From positions 31,071 to 95,070 of the forward strand of contig JAFACG010000017.1 in assembly GCA_023425645.1 (NCBI GenBank): DNA of 64,000 bases, written 5' to 3'. The stretch is from Pseudomonadota bacterium (GTDB lineage Bacteria; Pseudomonadota; Gammaproteobacteria; Burkholderiales; Burkholderiaceae_B). The translations under genes and the position numbers were made by a program. This document shows positions 34,329-47,129 of the stretch, in pieces. The first letter of the stretch is position 1. Each line of letters begins with the position of its first letter. Under the pieces are notes generated by a model, which saw nothing but the letters and a program-made list of their open reading frames with translations, searched no databases and was not told where the DNA came from.

Positions 34329-35225
34329 TCACAGGAAGATCAGGGCCAGAATGCCCAGCACCAGCGCCCATTTGAGCACGTAGTACAGGGTCTCGTTCTT
34401 CTTCTTGATGGCCTTGCCGAAGCGGCGCACCGCATAGACGGCGCCGAAGATGCGGTTGATGCCGCCGGTGCGGTCGCCTTCCTGGTTGGGCGCCGCCGCG
34501 GCGCGCAGCAGGAACCCGCCCACGGCGTGGTTGACGGCCTGCGCCCAGCGATAGCGCATGGGGCGCTCCACGTCCGCGAACAGGATGATGCGGTTCTCGT
34601 CGGACTTGTTCTCCGCATAATGGATGAAAGTCTCGTCGAACACGACGGCCTGGCCGTCGCGCCAGTAGTAGGACTGGCCGTCCACATTGATGTAGCAGTC
34701 CGGACTGTTGGGCGTCATCAGACCCATGTGGAAACGCAGCGAGCCGGCGTAGGGATCGCGGTGGCGCGGCAGGCGGCTGCCCGGCGGCAGCGAGGCGAAC
34801 ATGGCCGCCTTGATGGATGGAATGTCCTTGAGCAGGCTGGTGGTGACCGGGCACAGTTCGCGCGCCGACGGATGGTCCGCGTCATACCACTTCAGGTAGA
34901 AGCGCTTCCAGCCGGTCTTGAAGAAGGAATTGAAACCGGCGTCATTGTATTTGTCCGAGGCCTTGATGTGGCCGTCGCCGTACAGACGCTCGGCTTCGGC
35001 GCGGATCTCGTCGCAGCGCTCCAGCAACACCTTCAGTTCCGGGAAGTTCTCCAGGTCCAGGTAGGGCTTGTTGGGTACGGCCGAGAAGGCGTACATGAAG
35101 CAGTTGAGCGGCGCCGTGAAGGTGGAGTGATCCAGCACCTGGCGGGAAAAGCGATGCCGCACCCGACCCCTGAAATGCACGACCAGCGTGCATGCGATGA
35201 ACAAGGCAAGAATGAACCACTTCAC
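34329..35225 (-). CDS. lpxO: Lipid A 2-hydroxylase LpxO (aspartyl/asparaginyl beta-hydroxylase family)
   Basis: The protein has 298 residues from a GTG at 35225 (MKWFILALFIACTLVVHFRG), chosen because GGAGA lies seven bases upstream. A single N-terminal membrane helix anchors the cytoplasmic catalytic domain. The Fe(II) ligands are in PRHRDPYAGSLRFHMGL (His and Asp) and in FDETFIHYAENKSDENRIILFADVERP (second His and the 2-oxoglutarate Arg). LpxO hydroxylates a secondary acyl chain of lipid A, altering outer-membrane permeability. A second hydrophobic segment closes the C-terminus (YYVLKWALVLGILALIF). Confidence 0.9.
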   Translation of the reverse strand: MKWFILALFIACTLVVHFRGRVRHRFSRQVLDHSTFTAPLNCFMYAFSAVPNKPYLDLENFPELKVLLERCDEIRAEAERLYGDGHIKASDKYNDAGFNSFFKTGWKRFYLKWYDADHPSARELCPVTTSLLKDIPSIKAAMFASLPPGSRLPRHRDPYAGSLRFHMGLMTPNSPDCYINVDGQSYYWRDGQAVVFDETFIHYAENKSDENRIILFADVERPMRYRWAQAVNHAVGGFLLRAAAAPNQEGDRTGGINRIFGAVYAVRRFGKAIKKKNETLYYVLKWALVLGILALIFL

Positions 35226-35239
35226 GACATGATCTCCAT

Positions 35240-35406
35240 AATAAGCCCCCACGCTGCGCAGGCTGATGCCTGCTTGCTGTCCACCTCGCGGCAGGCAGGC
35301 CGCTCGGATTCGCCAGGCATAGTACAGTCCGCAGGGACTGTACTATGTCCGGGCTCATCCCCCAAGGGGGCTTTGTTCCTTGGGGCGGCCCGGCGGCAAA
35401 AAAAAG
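35240..35406. repeat. Intergenic repeat element, copy B, with a perfect 13-base-pair hairpin
   Basis: The element begins AAGCCCCCACGCTGCGCAGGC and ends CGGCCCGGCGGCAAAAAAA. It shares end blocks with the copy at 30310-30406. It contains a perfect inverted repeat at 35318-35347 (CATAGTACAGTCC with GGACTGTACTATG, loop GCAG) and a CCCCCAAGGGGG palindrome. It lies between lpxO and the carB terminator. Confidence 0.55.
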
Positions 35407-35430
35407 GGCGCACCTGCGGGTGCGCCCTTC
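35398..35430 (-). terminator. Terminator of carAB
   Basis: Read leftward, AAGGGCGCACC pairs with GGTGCGCCCTT around a four-base loop and is followed by a long T run. Confidence 0.9.
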
Positions 35431-35444
35431 CGGCCTGATGCGCC

Positions 35445-38687
<3,243 letters not shown>

Positions 38688-38702
38688 GGTGCGATAGTGA
38701 TC

Positions 38703-39872
<1,170 letters not shown>

Positions 39873-40041
39873 GTTAAAAAACCCCGGTTCTGAAATTGAC
39901 ATTAAACCTTCTGATTATATGCCGAATCCCCCTTCTTCCGAAAGTTAATCGGGAAAAACACTGAAAAAAGGCGCGTTTCGCCACAAAATCGTCTACAGTG
40001 GCCGATTGGCTTGATGGCTTTAAGATGGACTTGCAACAGAC

Positions 40042-41004
40042 ATGACGACTCAGCTTGAATCCCTGCGCCAGTACACCACCGTCGTGGCCGACACCGGCGA
40101 TTTCGAGGCCATGCGCGCCTTCCGCCCCACGGACGCGACGACCAACCCGTCCCTGATCCTGAAGGCCGTCCAGCTGCCGGCCTACCGGCCCCTGCTCGAT
40201 CGCGTCATCGCCGACCACCCGCAGGCCAGCCTGGCCGAGACCAGCGACCTGCTGCTGGTGGCGTTCGGCCGCCAGATCCTGGACATCGTGCCCGGCCGCG
40301 TCTCCACCGAAGTGGACGCCCGCCTGTCCTTCGACACGCCGGCCAGCATCGAGCGCGCCCGCCAGATCATCCAGCACTACGAGCGCGCGGGCGTGGACCG
40401 CGAGCGCGTCCTGATCAAGCTGGCCTCCACCTGGGAAGGCATACAGGCCGCGCGCGCCCTGCAGGCCGAAGGCATACGCTGCAACCTGACCCTGCTGTTC
40501 TCCCTGCCCCAGGCCGTCGCCTGCGCCCAGGCCAAGGTGACGCTGATCTCCCCCTTCGTGGGCCGCATCTACGACTGGTTCAAGAAAGCCGCCGGCGCCG
40601 ACTGGAACGAGGACGCCAACCGGGGCGAGAACGATCCGGGCGTGCGCTCGGTGCGCAGCATCTACGAATACTACAAGACCTACGACATCCCCACCGAGAT
40701 CATGGGCGCCAGTTTCCGCAACATAGGCCAGATCCAGGCGCTGGCGGGCTGCGACCTGCTGACCATCAGCCCCGAGCTGCTGGGCCAGCTGGCCGCCGCC
40801 GACGGCGAGCTCTCGCCCGCCCTGAGCGTCGCCCGGGCCAAGGCCGCCGCCCCGGAATGGCGCGCCAGCAACGAGGTGGCCTTCCGCACCGAGCTGAACC
40901 AGGACGCCATGGCCACCGAAAAACTGGCCGAAGGCATACGCCTGTTCACGGCCGACGCCATCAAGCTGGACGCACTGATCCAGCAGGCTCGGCAGCGGAG
41001 CTGA
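40042..41004 (+). CDS. tal: Transaldolase
   Basis: A 320-residue TalB-type enzyme of the pentose phosphate pathway that moves a dihydroxyacetone unit from sedoheptulose-7-phosphate to glyceraldehyde-3-phosphate. Motifs are [12 protein letters not shown] (33-44), [11 protein letters not shown], the Schiff-base lysine in [14 protein letters not shown] (about 131), [22 protein letters not shown] and [10 protein letters not shown]. It stands alone, divergent from carA, with a shared terminator downstream. Confidence 0.97.
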   Translation: MTTQLESLRQYTTVVADTGDFEAMRAFRPTDATTNPSLILKAVQLPAYRPLLDRVIADHPQASLAETSDLLLVAFGRQILDIVPGRVSTEVDARLSFDTPASIERARQIIQHYERAGVDRERVLIKLASTWEGIQAARALQAEGIRCNLTLLFSLPQAVACAQAKVTLISPFVGRIYDWFKKAAGADWNEDANRGENDPGVRSVRSIYEYYKTYDIPTEIMGASFRNIGQIQALAGCDLLTISPELLGQLAAADGELSPALSVARAKAAAPEWRASNEVAFRTELNQDAMATEKLAEGIRLFTADAIKLDALIQQARQRS

Positions 41005-41024
41005 ACCCCGTCCTACCCGAACTG

Positions 41025-41064
41025 AAAAAAACCGGCCCCGTCTTGCGATGGGGCCGGTTTTTTT
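41025..41064. terminator. Bidirectional terminator between tal and the ABC operon
   Basis: AAAAAAACCGGCCCC pairs with GGGGCCGGTTTTTTT around a short loop, a strong stem with A and T tails on both sides. Confidence 0.92.
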
Positions 41065-41085
41065 CATGCGGCGCAATGGCGAACG

Positions 41086-41880
41086 CTAGAGCTTCTCCGT
41101 CTCGCCCCCTTTGGGCCGCCAGGCCAGCATGCGTTCTTCGAACAGGCTGACCAGGCCGTCCAGCACCAGGGCGAAGATGGTCAGGACCACGATGCCGGCG
41201 AACACGGTGTTCACGTCCAGCGTGCCTTCGGCCTGCAGGATCAGGTAGCCCACCCCGCTGGCCGAACCCAGGTATTCGCCCACCACGGCGCCCACGAAGG
41301 CCAGGCCCACGGAGGTGTGCAGGCTGGAGAACACCCAGCTGGTGGCCGAGGGAATGTAGACGTGGCGCAGCAACTGGCGGCGGCTGGCGCCCAGCATGCG
41401 GGCGTTGTCCAGCAGCGTGGAGCTGACCTCGCGCACGCCCTGGTACACGTTGAAGAACACGATGAAGAACACCAGCGTGACGGCCAGGGCCACCTTGGAC
41501 CAGATCCCCAGGCCGAACCACATGCCGAAGATGGGCGCCAGGATGACGCGCGGCATGGAGTTGGCGGCGGTGATGTAGGGATCCAGCAGGGCCGCCGCGC
41601 GAGGCGACAGCCCCAGCCACAAGCCGCAGCCCAGGCCGGCCACCGTGCCGATCACGAAGGCCAGCAAGGTCTCGCTCAGGGTGACGCCCAGGTGCAGGTA
41701 GATATCGCCATTGGTCACGAACCAGGCCCAGATGACCTTGATCACCTCCAGGGGCTGGCCGAAGAAGAAGGCGACCTTGGGGTCCAGGGTGAAGAAGTGC
41801 CAGGCCAGCAGGATGACGACCAGCAGCAGGATTTGCCAGGCGCGCAGGGCCAGGCGGGAACGGTGAGTAGACTTCGACAT
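41086..41880 (-). CDS. ABC transporter permease (SsuC/TauC/NrtB class)
   Basis: The protein has 264 residues from the ATG at 41880, which follows directly after the ATPase stop codon. An ATG eight codons earlier (41904) is possible. Six hydrophobic segments and the EAA loop NARMLGASRRQLLRHVYIPSATSWVFSSL identify a BPD-type permease of the nitrate/sulfonate/taurine importer class. The N-terminal PRVILAPIFGMWFGLGIWSKV is also typical. It works with the ATPase and binding protein immediately upstream; the ligand is not determinable. Confidence 0.88.
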   Translation of the reverse strand: MSKSTHRSRLALRAWQILLLVVILLAWHFFTLDPKVAFFFGQPLEVIKVIWAWFVTNGDIYLHLGVTLSETLLAFVIGTVAGLGCGLWLGLSPRAAALLDPYITAANSMPRVILAPIFGMWFGLGIWSKVALAVTLVFFIVFFNVYQGVREVSSTLLDNARMLGASRRQLLRHVYIPSATSWVFSSLHTSVGLAFVGAVVGEYLGSASGVGYLILQAEGTLDVNTVFAGIVVLTIFALVLDGLVSLFEERMLAWRPKGGETEKL

Positions 41881-41881
41881 A

Positions 41882-42688
41882 TCAGGCGCGCTTTTGTTGG
41901 GCATAGCCCTTCAGGACTTCATCGCGCAGCACGGCCCAGATGGCCGAATGCAATTCGACGAAGCGGGGCTGGTTGCGGACTTCGGCCACGTCGCGGGGAC
42001 GCGGGAGATCGATGTGGAATTCGCCGATGGGGCGCGTGCCCGGCCCGGCCGACAGCACCACGACGCGATCGCTCATGGCGATGGCCTCGTCCAGGTCATG
42101 GGTAATGAACAGAACGGCCTTGCGTTGCGCCATCCAGATTTCCAGCACTTCGTTCTCCATCAGCTGCCGGGTCTGGATGTCCAGGGCGGAAAAAGGTTCA
42201 TCCATCAGGATGATGTCCGGGTCGCGGATCAGCGTCTGGGCCAGCATGACGCGCTTGCGCATGCCGCCGGACATCTGATGCGGATAGCGGTCGCCGAAAC
42301 CGCCCAGCCCGACCCGCTTGAGCCATTCCCGGGCGCGGGCGCGCGCTTCGTCCTGCGGCACGCCGGCGAACTCCAGGCCGGCCATCACGTTGGACTCGGC
42401 GCTGCGCCAGGGCATCAGCGCCTCGCCCTGGAACATGTAGCCGGCGCGCTGGTTCACCCCTTGCAGGGGCTGACCGAAGACGCGCACCTGCCCGGCGGAG
42501 GGGGCCAGCAGGCCGGCCCCCACGTTCAAGAGCGTGGACTTGCCGCAGCCGGTCGGACCGACCACGGACACGAACTCGCCAGGGGCGACCGTCAGGCTGG
42601 CGTCGCGCACCGCGGTGTACGTGCCCTTGCCGTCGCGCGAGGCAAAAACACAGCTGACGTTGTCAAGGGAAAGCGCGGCCTCAGGCAT
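41882..42688 (-). CDS. ABC transporter ATP-binding protein (SsuB/TauB/NrtD class)
   Basis: A 268-residue ATPase with Walker [14 protein letters not shown] (about 43-55), Q-loop YMFQGEALMPWRSAESNV, signature MSGGMRKRVMLAQ, Walker B IILMDEPFSALD and H-loop LFITHDLDEAI. The MPW-type Q-loop and KRV signature are usual for nitrate/sulfonate/taurine importers. Its start overlaps the end of the binding-protein gene by eight bases. Confidence 0.9.
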   Translation of the reverse strand: MPEAALSLDNVSCVFASRDGKGTYTAVRDASLTVAPGEFVSVVGPTGCGKSTLLNVGAGLLAPSAGQVRVFGQPLQGVNQRAGYMFQGEALMPWRSAESNVMAGLEFAGVPQDEARARAREWLKRVGLGGFGDRYPHQMSGGMRKRVMLAQTLIRDPDIILMDEPFSALDIQTRQLMENEVLEIWMAQRKAVLFITHDLDEAIAMSDRVVVLSAGPGTRPIGEFHIDLPRPRDVAEVRNQPRFVELHSAIWAVLRDEVLKGYAQQKRA

Positions 42689-43721
42689 GGGGGTACTTCT
42701 TGTTGGCATTGTCGGCAAATTCGTTGGTGAAGATCTTGCTGGTGTCGATCTTGGAAGCGTCCAGGTTGGGGACGAAAGCCGCCAGCGCATTCAAGGCCGT
42801 GGCCGGGCCGTCCTCGTCCACCAGGCCGTTGGGCGAGAGCGACTCCTTGTTGGCGTCCAGGCACTGCTTGTACAGCTCCACGTCGCCCAGCAGGTAGGCG
42901 GCCGGCACCGTCTTGGCGATGGTCTCGGCGTCACTGGCCTGGATCCACTTGTCGGCGCGCACGATCGCATTGGCCAGCGCCTGGGCGGTCTTGGGGTTCT
43001 TGTCCAGGAATTCCTGCGAGGCGTACAGGCAGGCCGAGGGCATGTTGCCGCCGAAGATCTTCCTGGTGTCGGCCACCGTGCGAGTATCGGCGATGACCTG
43101 GATGGCGTCTTCCTTGGCCAGGGTGCCGATCACCGGATCCAGATTGGCCATGGCGTCCACCTGGCCGGTACGCATGGCGGTCACGGCGCCGGCCCCGGCG
43201 CCCACGCCGATGAAGGAGACGTCCGAAGGCTTCAGCCCGTTCTGTTCCAGGAAGAAGTTGACCATCATGTTGGTCGAGGAGCCGGGCGCGGTCACCCCGA
43301 TCTTCTTGCCTTTCAGGTCGGCCGGCGACTTGTAGTCGGGCATGGTCTTCCTGGAGACGGCCAGCACGATGGCCGGAGCGCGGCCCTGCTGCACGAACGC
43401 GCGGTAGAACTGGCCCTTGGCCTGCAGATTGATGGTGTGCTCGAACGCGCCCGAGACCACGTCGGCGCTGCCGCCCACCACGGCCTGCAGGGCCTTGGAG
43501 CCGCCCGCGAAGTCCGCGACCTTGACGTTCAGGCCTTCATCCTTGAAGAAACCCTTGAGCTCCGCGATGGACAGGGGCAGGTAGTAAATCAGCGCCTTGC
43601 CGCCTACCGCGATCGTGATGTCTTTCTTTCCCAGCTCCTGGGCGCGGCCGACGGACGGCAGCGACATGGCCAGCCCGGATGCGCCGGCCAGTTTGAGCAT
43701 GTGGCGACGAGTCAGTGTCAT
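42681..43721 (-). CDS. ABC transporter substrate-binding protein (SsuA/NMT1-like), probable Tat export
   Basis: The 346-residue protein begins MTLTRRHMLKLAGASGLAMS, a twin-arginine-type signal with cleavage after VGRA. The mature protein follows the NMT1/SsuA pattern (IAELKGFFKDEGLNVKVADFAGGSKALQAVVGGSADVVSGAFEHTINLQAKGQ; DLKGKKIGVTAPGSSTNMMVNFFLEQNGLKPSDVSFIGVGAGAGAVTAMRTGQVDAMANLDPVIGTL). It is the first gene of binding protein-ATPase-permease. Sulfonate, taurine, nitrate or a pyrimidine precursor would all fit the family. Confidence 0.88.
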   Translation of the reverse strand: MTLTRRHMLKLAGASGLAMSLPSVGRAQELGKKDITIAVGGKALIYYLPLSIAELKGFFKDEGLNVKVADFAGGSKALQAVVGGSADVVSGAFEHTINLQAKGQFYRAFVQQGRAPAIVLAVSRKTMPDYKSPADLKGKKIGVTAPGSSTNMMVNFFLEQNGLKPSDVSFIGVGAGAGAVTAMRTGQVDAMANLDPVIGTLAKEDAIQVIADTRTVADTRKIFGGNMPSACLYASQEFLDKNPKTAQALANAIVRADKWIQASDAETIAKTVPAAYLLGDVELYKQCLDANKESLSPNGLVDEDGPATALNALAAFVPNLDASKIDTSKIFTNEFADNANKKYPHA

Positions 43722-43826
43722 GGGGATCCCCTTTGTGTAGTCATAAAGTAAAGGCCTAATACTTATACTACTAAAACGAGGGGAACCGGGACGCGAGCGG
43801 CCAAATGGCCGCCAGGGCGGTCGGGC

Positions 43827-44438
43827 CTAGGTGGCGCGCCGCTCCATCAGGGCCCAGGCGATGGTGCCGGGATCCACATATTCCAGTTCGCTGCCGGCGG
43901 GCACGCCGCGCGCCAGGCGGGTGACCTTCAAGCCCTGGCTGCCCAGCATTTCAGCCAGGTGATGGGCGGTGGTCTCGCCTTCGGCCGTGAAATTGGTGGC
44001 CAGGATCACTTCCTGGACCTGCCCGTCGCCGGCCCGCTCCAGCAGGCGGTCGAACTGCAGGGCGTCGGGCCCTATGCCCTCCAGCGGCGTCAACCGGCCC
44101 ATCAGCACGTAGTACAGGCCGCGGTAGCCGTGAGTGGCTTCGATCATGTTCTGGTCGGCGGGAGTCTCCACCACGCACAGCAAGGCGGGATCGCGGCGCG
44201 GGTTGGAACAGGTTTCGCAGACTTCCTGGACCGTGAAGCCGTTGCAGCGCCGGCAATGCCGCAGGGTCTGGGTGGCCTGCTCCAGCGCCCGGCTGAGCTG
44301 GTCCGCGCCCACCAGGTCGTGCTGCAGCAGGTGATAGGCCATGCGGCGGGCGCTGCGCTCGCCCACTCCGGGGAGGCGGCGCAGGGCCTGGATCAGAACC
44401 CGAAGCGGTTCGGGTTCGGCGATCTGCGGCTCGTCCAT
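43827..44438 (-). CDS. recR: Recombination mediator RecR
   Basis: A 203-residue RecFOR-pathway protein. The helix-hairpin-helix region [21 protein letters not shown] is at 14-34. The four-cysteine zinc finger [23 protein letters not shown] is at about 56-78. The Toprim domain [41 protein letters not shown] follows. It helps load RecA on gapped DNA. Its ATG overlaps the ybaB stop codon by one base. Confidence 0.97.
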   Translation of the reverse strand: MDEPQIAEPEPLRVLIQALRRLPGVGERSARRMAYHLLQHDLVGADQLSRALEQATQTLRHCRRCNGFTVQEVCETCSNPRRDPALLCVVETPADQNMIEATHGYRGLYYVLMGRLTPLEGIGPDALQFDRLLERAGDGQVQEVILATNFTAEGETTAHHLAEMLGSQGLKVTRLARGVPAGSELEYVDPGTIAWALMERRAT

Positions 44439-44764
44439 CAGAAGGGGAACTTCATGCCGGGAGGCAGGGGCAGGCCGGCGGTGACGCCCGCCATCTTTTC
44501 CTGCGAAGTGGCTTCGGCCTTGCGCTGGGCGTCATTGAAGGCGGCCGCGATCAGGTCCTCCAGCATGTCCTTGTCCTCTTCCAGCAGGCTGGGATCGATG
44601 GACACGCGGCGCACGTCGTGGCGACAGTTCATGACGACCTTGACCAGGCCGCCGCCCGAGACGCCCTCGACCTCAATCTCGGCCAGGGCCTCCTGCGCCT
44701 TCTTCATGTTTTCCTGCATTTGCTGCGCCTGACGCATCAAGCCGGCAATCTGACCTTTCATCAT
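44438..44764 (-). CDS. ybaB: YbaB/EbfC nucleoid-associated protein
   Basis: A 108-residue DNA-binding protein ([61 protein letters not shown]...). It has the helix-sheet-helix tweezer layout of EbfC. It lies between dnaX and recR in the standard order, overlapping recR by one base. Confidence 0.97.
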   Translation of the reverse strand: MMKGQIAGLMRQAQQMQENMKKAQEALAEIEVEGVSGGGLVKVVMNCRHDVRRVSIDPSLLEEDKDMLEDLIAAAFNDAQRKAEATSQEKMAGVTAGLPLPPGMKFPF

Positions 44765-44803
44765 GGTGTGGTTTCCTGATTGTTGGAATTGAACGAGGGC
44801 CGC

Positions 44804-46900
44804 TCAGGCGGCCCGGACCAAGGGAGCTGCCTTGACCGACCCTTCCTTGACGCTGGCGCCAAAGTCCCGGATCAGGGTCAAGACAAAGGGATCCTGGGCG
44901 ACCTGCTCTTCGGCCTGCCGCTGGCGCTCGGCCAGTTTGGCCTGCTCCACGGCATGGGCCGTGGCATCGCCGGTGTCGCCGTATTCGATGGCCAGCTGCA
45001 CGGCCTGGCCGAAGTATTCCGACAGCACGGTGCGCAGCCGGGCCTTGCCCTGGCTGCCTTCCGTAGCCTTGATCTTGGCGCGCAGATGGATTTCCTGGCC
45101 TTGCACGCCCACCCATTCCGTCTGCCGGGCGAGCTCGGCGGCCCAACCGCTGAGCGGCAGCTCGGCCGCCACGGAAGGCCATTTCTCGGCCGTCATGCCG
45201 CCCAGGCGCACCGCGCGGCTGCCCTCGCGAGCGGGCGCCGGCACAGGCAGGCCCAGCTCGCCGTCCGGCATGAAGTTGCCCGAGGCCGGCAGGGGCGGCA
45301 TGTCGTCGTCATCGTCGCCGCCGGAGGCGGCGTCCATGCCGGCGGGCTGGTAGTTCTCGAATTCGTCGTCCATGCCCTCGGACAGCCAGGCCGGCTCCTG
45401 CAGCCCGTCGTCCGCAGCGGGCGAAGCGGCTGGCTCCCGGGCGGCCGGGGCGGAGTCTTCCTGCTGACCGGGCGGCTCGTCCTGGACGGCGACGGGATCG
45501 GCTTCGGCCACGGGCGCAGGCTCAGGCGCCGGTTCTGACTGAACCGACGAGGGAACTTGCGGAGCCGGCGCATCGGCGGACCGGCTGCTCGGCGCGGAGT
45601 CCTCCCAGGCGGGAACGAAATCATTCCTGGCAGGAGGGGGCGGGACGGGCGGAGTCGGCGCAACGCGGGCCTGGACGGGCGGCGCCTCGGCGGCCTCCCG
45701 GGCGACAGGCTCCATCGGCGGTTCGAACGGCACAGGGGCAGAAGGAAGCGCCGCCTCTTGCGGCTGCGTTCGGCCGCCTTCAGGACCGGCCGGCGGCGCG
45801 GGCTGGGCCGGCACCGGTTCGGGCAGCAGGGCCAGCATGCGCAGGCAGGCCATGACGAAGCCGGCGTATTCGTCCGGCGCCAGGGACAGTTCCTGGCGGC
45901 TGTGCACGGCCACCGAGTAGAAAAGCTGCACGTGGTCGGGCGAGAGCGCAGGCGCCAGCTCGCGCACCGGGCCGGCCAGGGGGTCGTCGTCAGTGATGGT
46001 GCCGGGAATGCGTTGCTCGATGGCGATGCGCGACAGCAGCGTGGCCAGATCGGCGAGCGCCCCCGCGTAGGACAGGCCGCGCGCGGCCAGGTCGTCCGCC
46101 ACCGCCATGATGGCCTTGGCGTCGTAGGCCACCAGGGCCTGCAGCAGTTGCGCCAGGTGGCGCTGGTCTATGGTGCCCAGCATGGCCTGGACGGCCTGGG
46201 CGCTCAGGTCGCCGGCGCTGTAGGCGATGGCCTGGTCGGTCAGCGACAGGGCGTCGCGCATGGAGCCTGCCGCCGCCTGCGCCAGCAGGCGCAGCGCCGG
46301 AACGTCGAACTGCATGCCTTCCTGGGTCAGGATATCCTGCAGGTGCTCCACGATGGCCGGCACCGTCATCTGCTTGAGGTTGAACTGCAGGCAGCGCGAC
46401 AGCACGGTCACGGGGATCTTCTGCGGGTCCGTGGTGGCCAGGATGAATTTCACGTGTGCCGGCGGCTCTTCCAGCGTCTTGAGCATGGCGTTGAAGGCAT
46501 GGCCGGTCAGCATGTGGACTTCGTCTATCATGTAGACCTTGTAGCGTCCGGCGCTGGGCGCGTAGACGGCCTGCTCCAGCAGCTGCGTCATTTCCTCCAC
46601 CCCGCGGTTGGAGGCGGCGTCCAGCTCCACGTAGTCCACGAAGCGGCCCGCGTCGATCTCGGTGCAGGCCCGGCAGGCGCCGCAAGGCGCGGCGGTGATG
46701 CCGGTCTCGCAGTTGAGCGACTTGGCCAGGATCCGCGACAGGGTGGTCTTGCCCACTCCCCGGGTCCCCGTGAACAGCCAGGCATGGTGCAGGCGTTGCG
46801 TGGACAGGGCGTGCGTGAGAGCGCGCACCACATGATCCTGACCGATCAGGGTGTCGAAGGAGCGAGGGCGCCATTTGCGGGCCAGAACGAGATAGGTCAT
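44804..46900 (-). CDS. dnaX: DNA polymerase III subunit tau/gamma
   Basis: The 698-residue clamp-loader subunit has the AAA ATPase core: Walker A FTGTRGVGKTTLSRILAK (about 42-59), a four-cysteine zinc module (C at ETGITAAPCGACRACTEID), DELH-type Walker B YMIDEVHMLT and sensor motif FILATTDPQKIPVTVLSRC. A Pro/Ala/Glu-rich linker covers roughly 370-560, then the tau C-terminal domain that contacts polymerase alpha. I do not see an E. coli-like A-rich slippery site, so a separate gamma form is not evident. It is transcribed ahead of ybaB and recR. Confidence 0.97.
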   Translation of the reverse strand: MTYLVLARKWRPRSFDTLIGQDHVVRALTHALSTQRLHHAWLFTGTRGVGKTTLSRILAKSLNCETGITAAPCGACRACTEIDAGRFVDYVELDAASNRGVEEMTQLLEQAVYAPSAGRYKVYMIDEVHMLTGHAFNAMLKTLEEPPAHVKFILATTDPQKIPVTVLSRCLQFNLKQMTVPAIVEHLQDILTQEGMQFDVPALRLLAQAAAGSMRDALSLTDQAIAYSAGDLSAQAVQAMLGTIDQRHLAQLLQALVAYDAKAIMAVADDLAARGLSYAGALADLATLLSRIAIEQRIPGTITDDDPLAGPVRELAPALSPDHVQLFYSVAVHSRQELSLAPDEYAGFVMACLRMLALLPEPVPAQPAPPAGPEGGRTQPQEAALPSAPVPFEPPMEPVAREAAEAPPVQARVAPTPPVPPPPARNDFVPAWEDSAPSSRSADAPAPQVPSSVQSEPAPEPAPVAEADPVAVQDEPPGQQEDSAPAAREPAASPAADDGLQEPAWLSEGMDDEFENYQPAGMDAASGGDDDDDMPPLPASGNFMPDGELGLPVPAPAREGSRAVRLGGMTAEKWPSVAAELPLSGWAAELARQTEWVGVQGQEIHLRAKIKATEGSQGKARLRTVLSEYFGQAVQLAIEYGDTGDATAHAVEQAKLAERQRQAEEQVAQDPFVLTLIRDFGASVKEGSVKAAPLVRAA

Positions 46901-47018
46901 GCGAATTCCGGACGGCGTGAGCCATCAGCACAGATGAGCGAAAGGAAAAGTGTACCGGATTCGGTGCCCGAGAGGAGCAGACAGACCGGGCGCGCTGGAC
47001 CCGGCAAGAATGTGAAGT

Positions 47019-47113
47019 GGCGAGCCTGACTCCGGCACTGACTCTGCACGGCTGTGGCTGCTTCGTTCCCGACCTGACCAGGTTCACCGCCGAACCATGC
47101 GGAGGGGCCCGCC
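47019..47113 (-). ncRNA. ffs: 4.5S signal recognition particle RNA (small bacterial type)
   Basis: On the minus strand a 95-base RNA begins GGCGGGCC and ends GGCTCGCC, which pair over eight positions with one G-U. Inside is the conserved Ffh-binding helix 8 sequence, CCTGGTCAGGTCGGGAACGA then AGCAGCC, closely matching the E. coli CAGGTCAGGTCCGGAAGGAAGCAGCC core with its GGAA-type tetraloop. It lies between the AddA-like gene and dnaX, both on the same strand. Ends are set by the terminal stem. Confidence 0.92.
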
Positions 47114-47129
47114 ATCTCGTAGTGTAGCA

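Noticed and set aside
44804-46900. Programmed frameshift in dnaX giving a gamma subunit
   Set aside because: No A-rich slippery heptamer with a following hairpin is visible in this gene.
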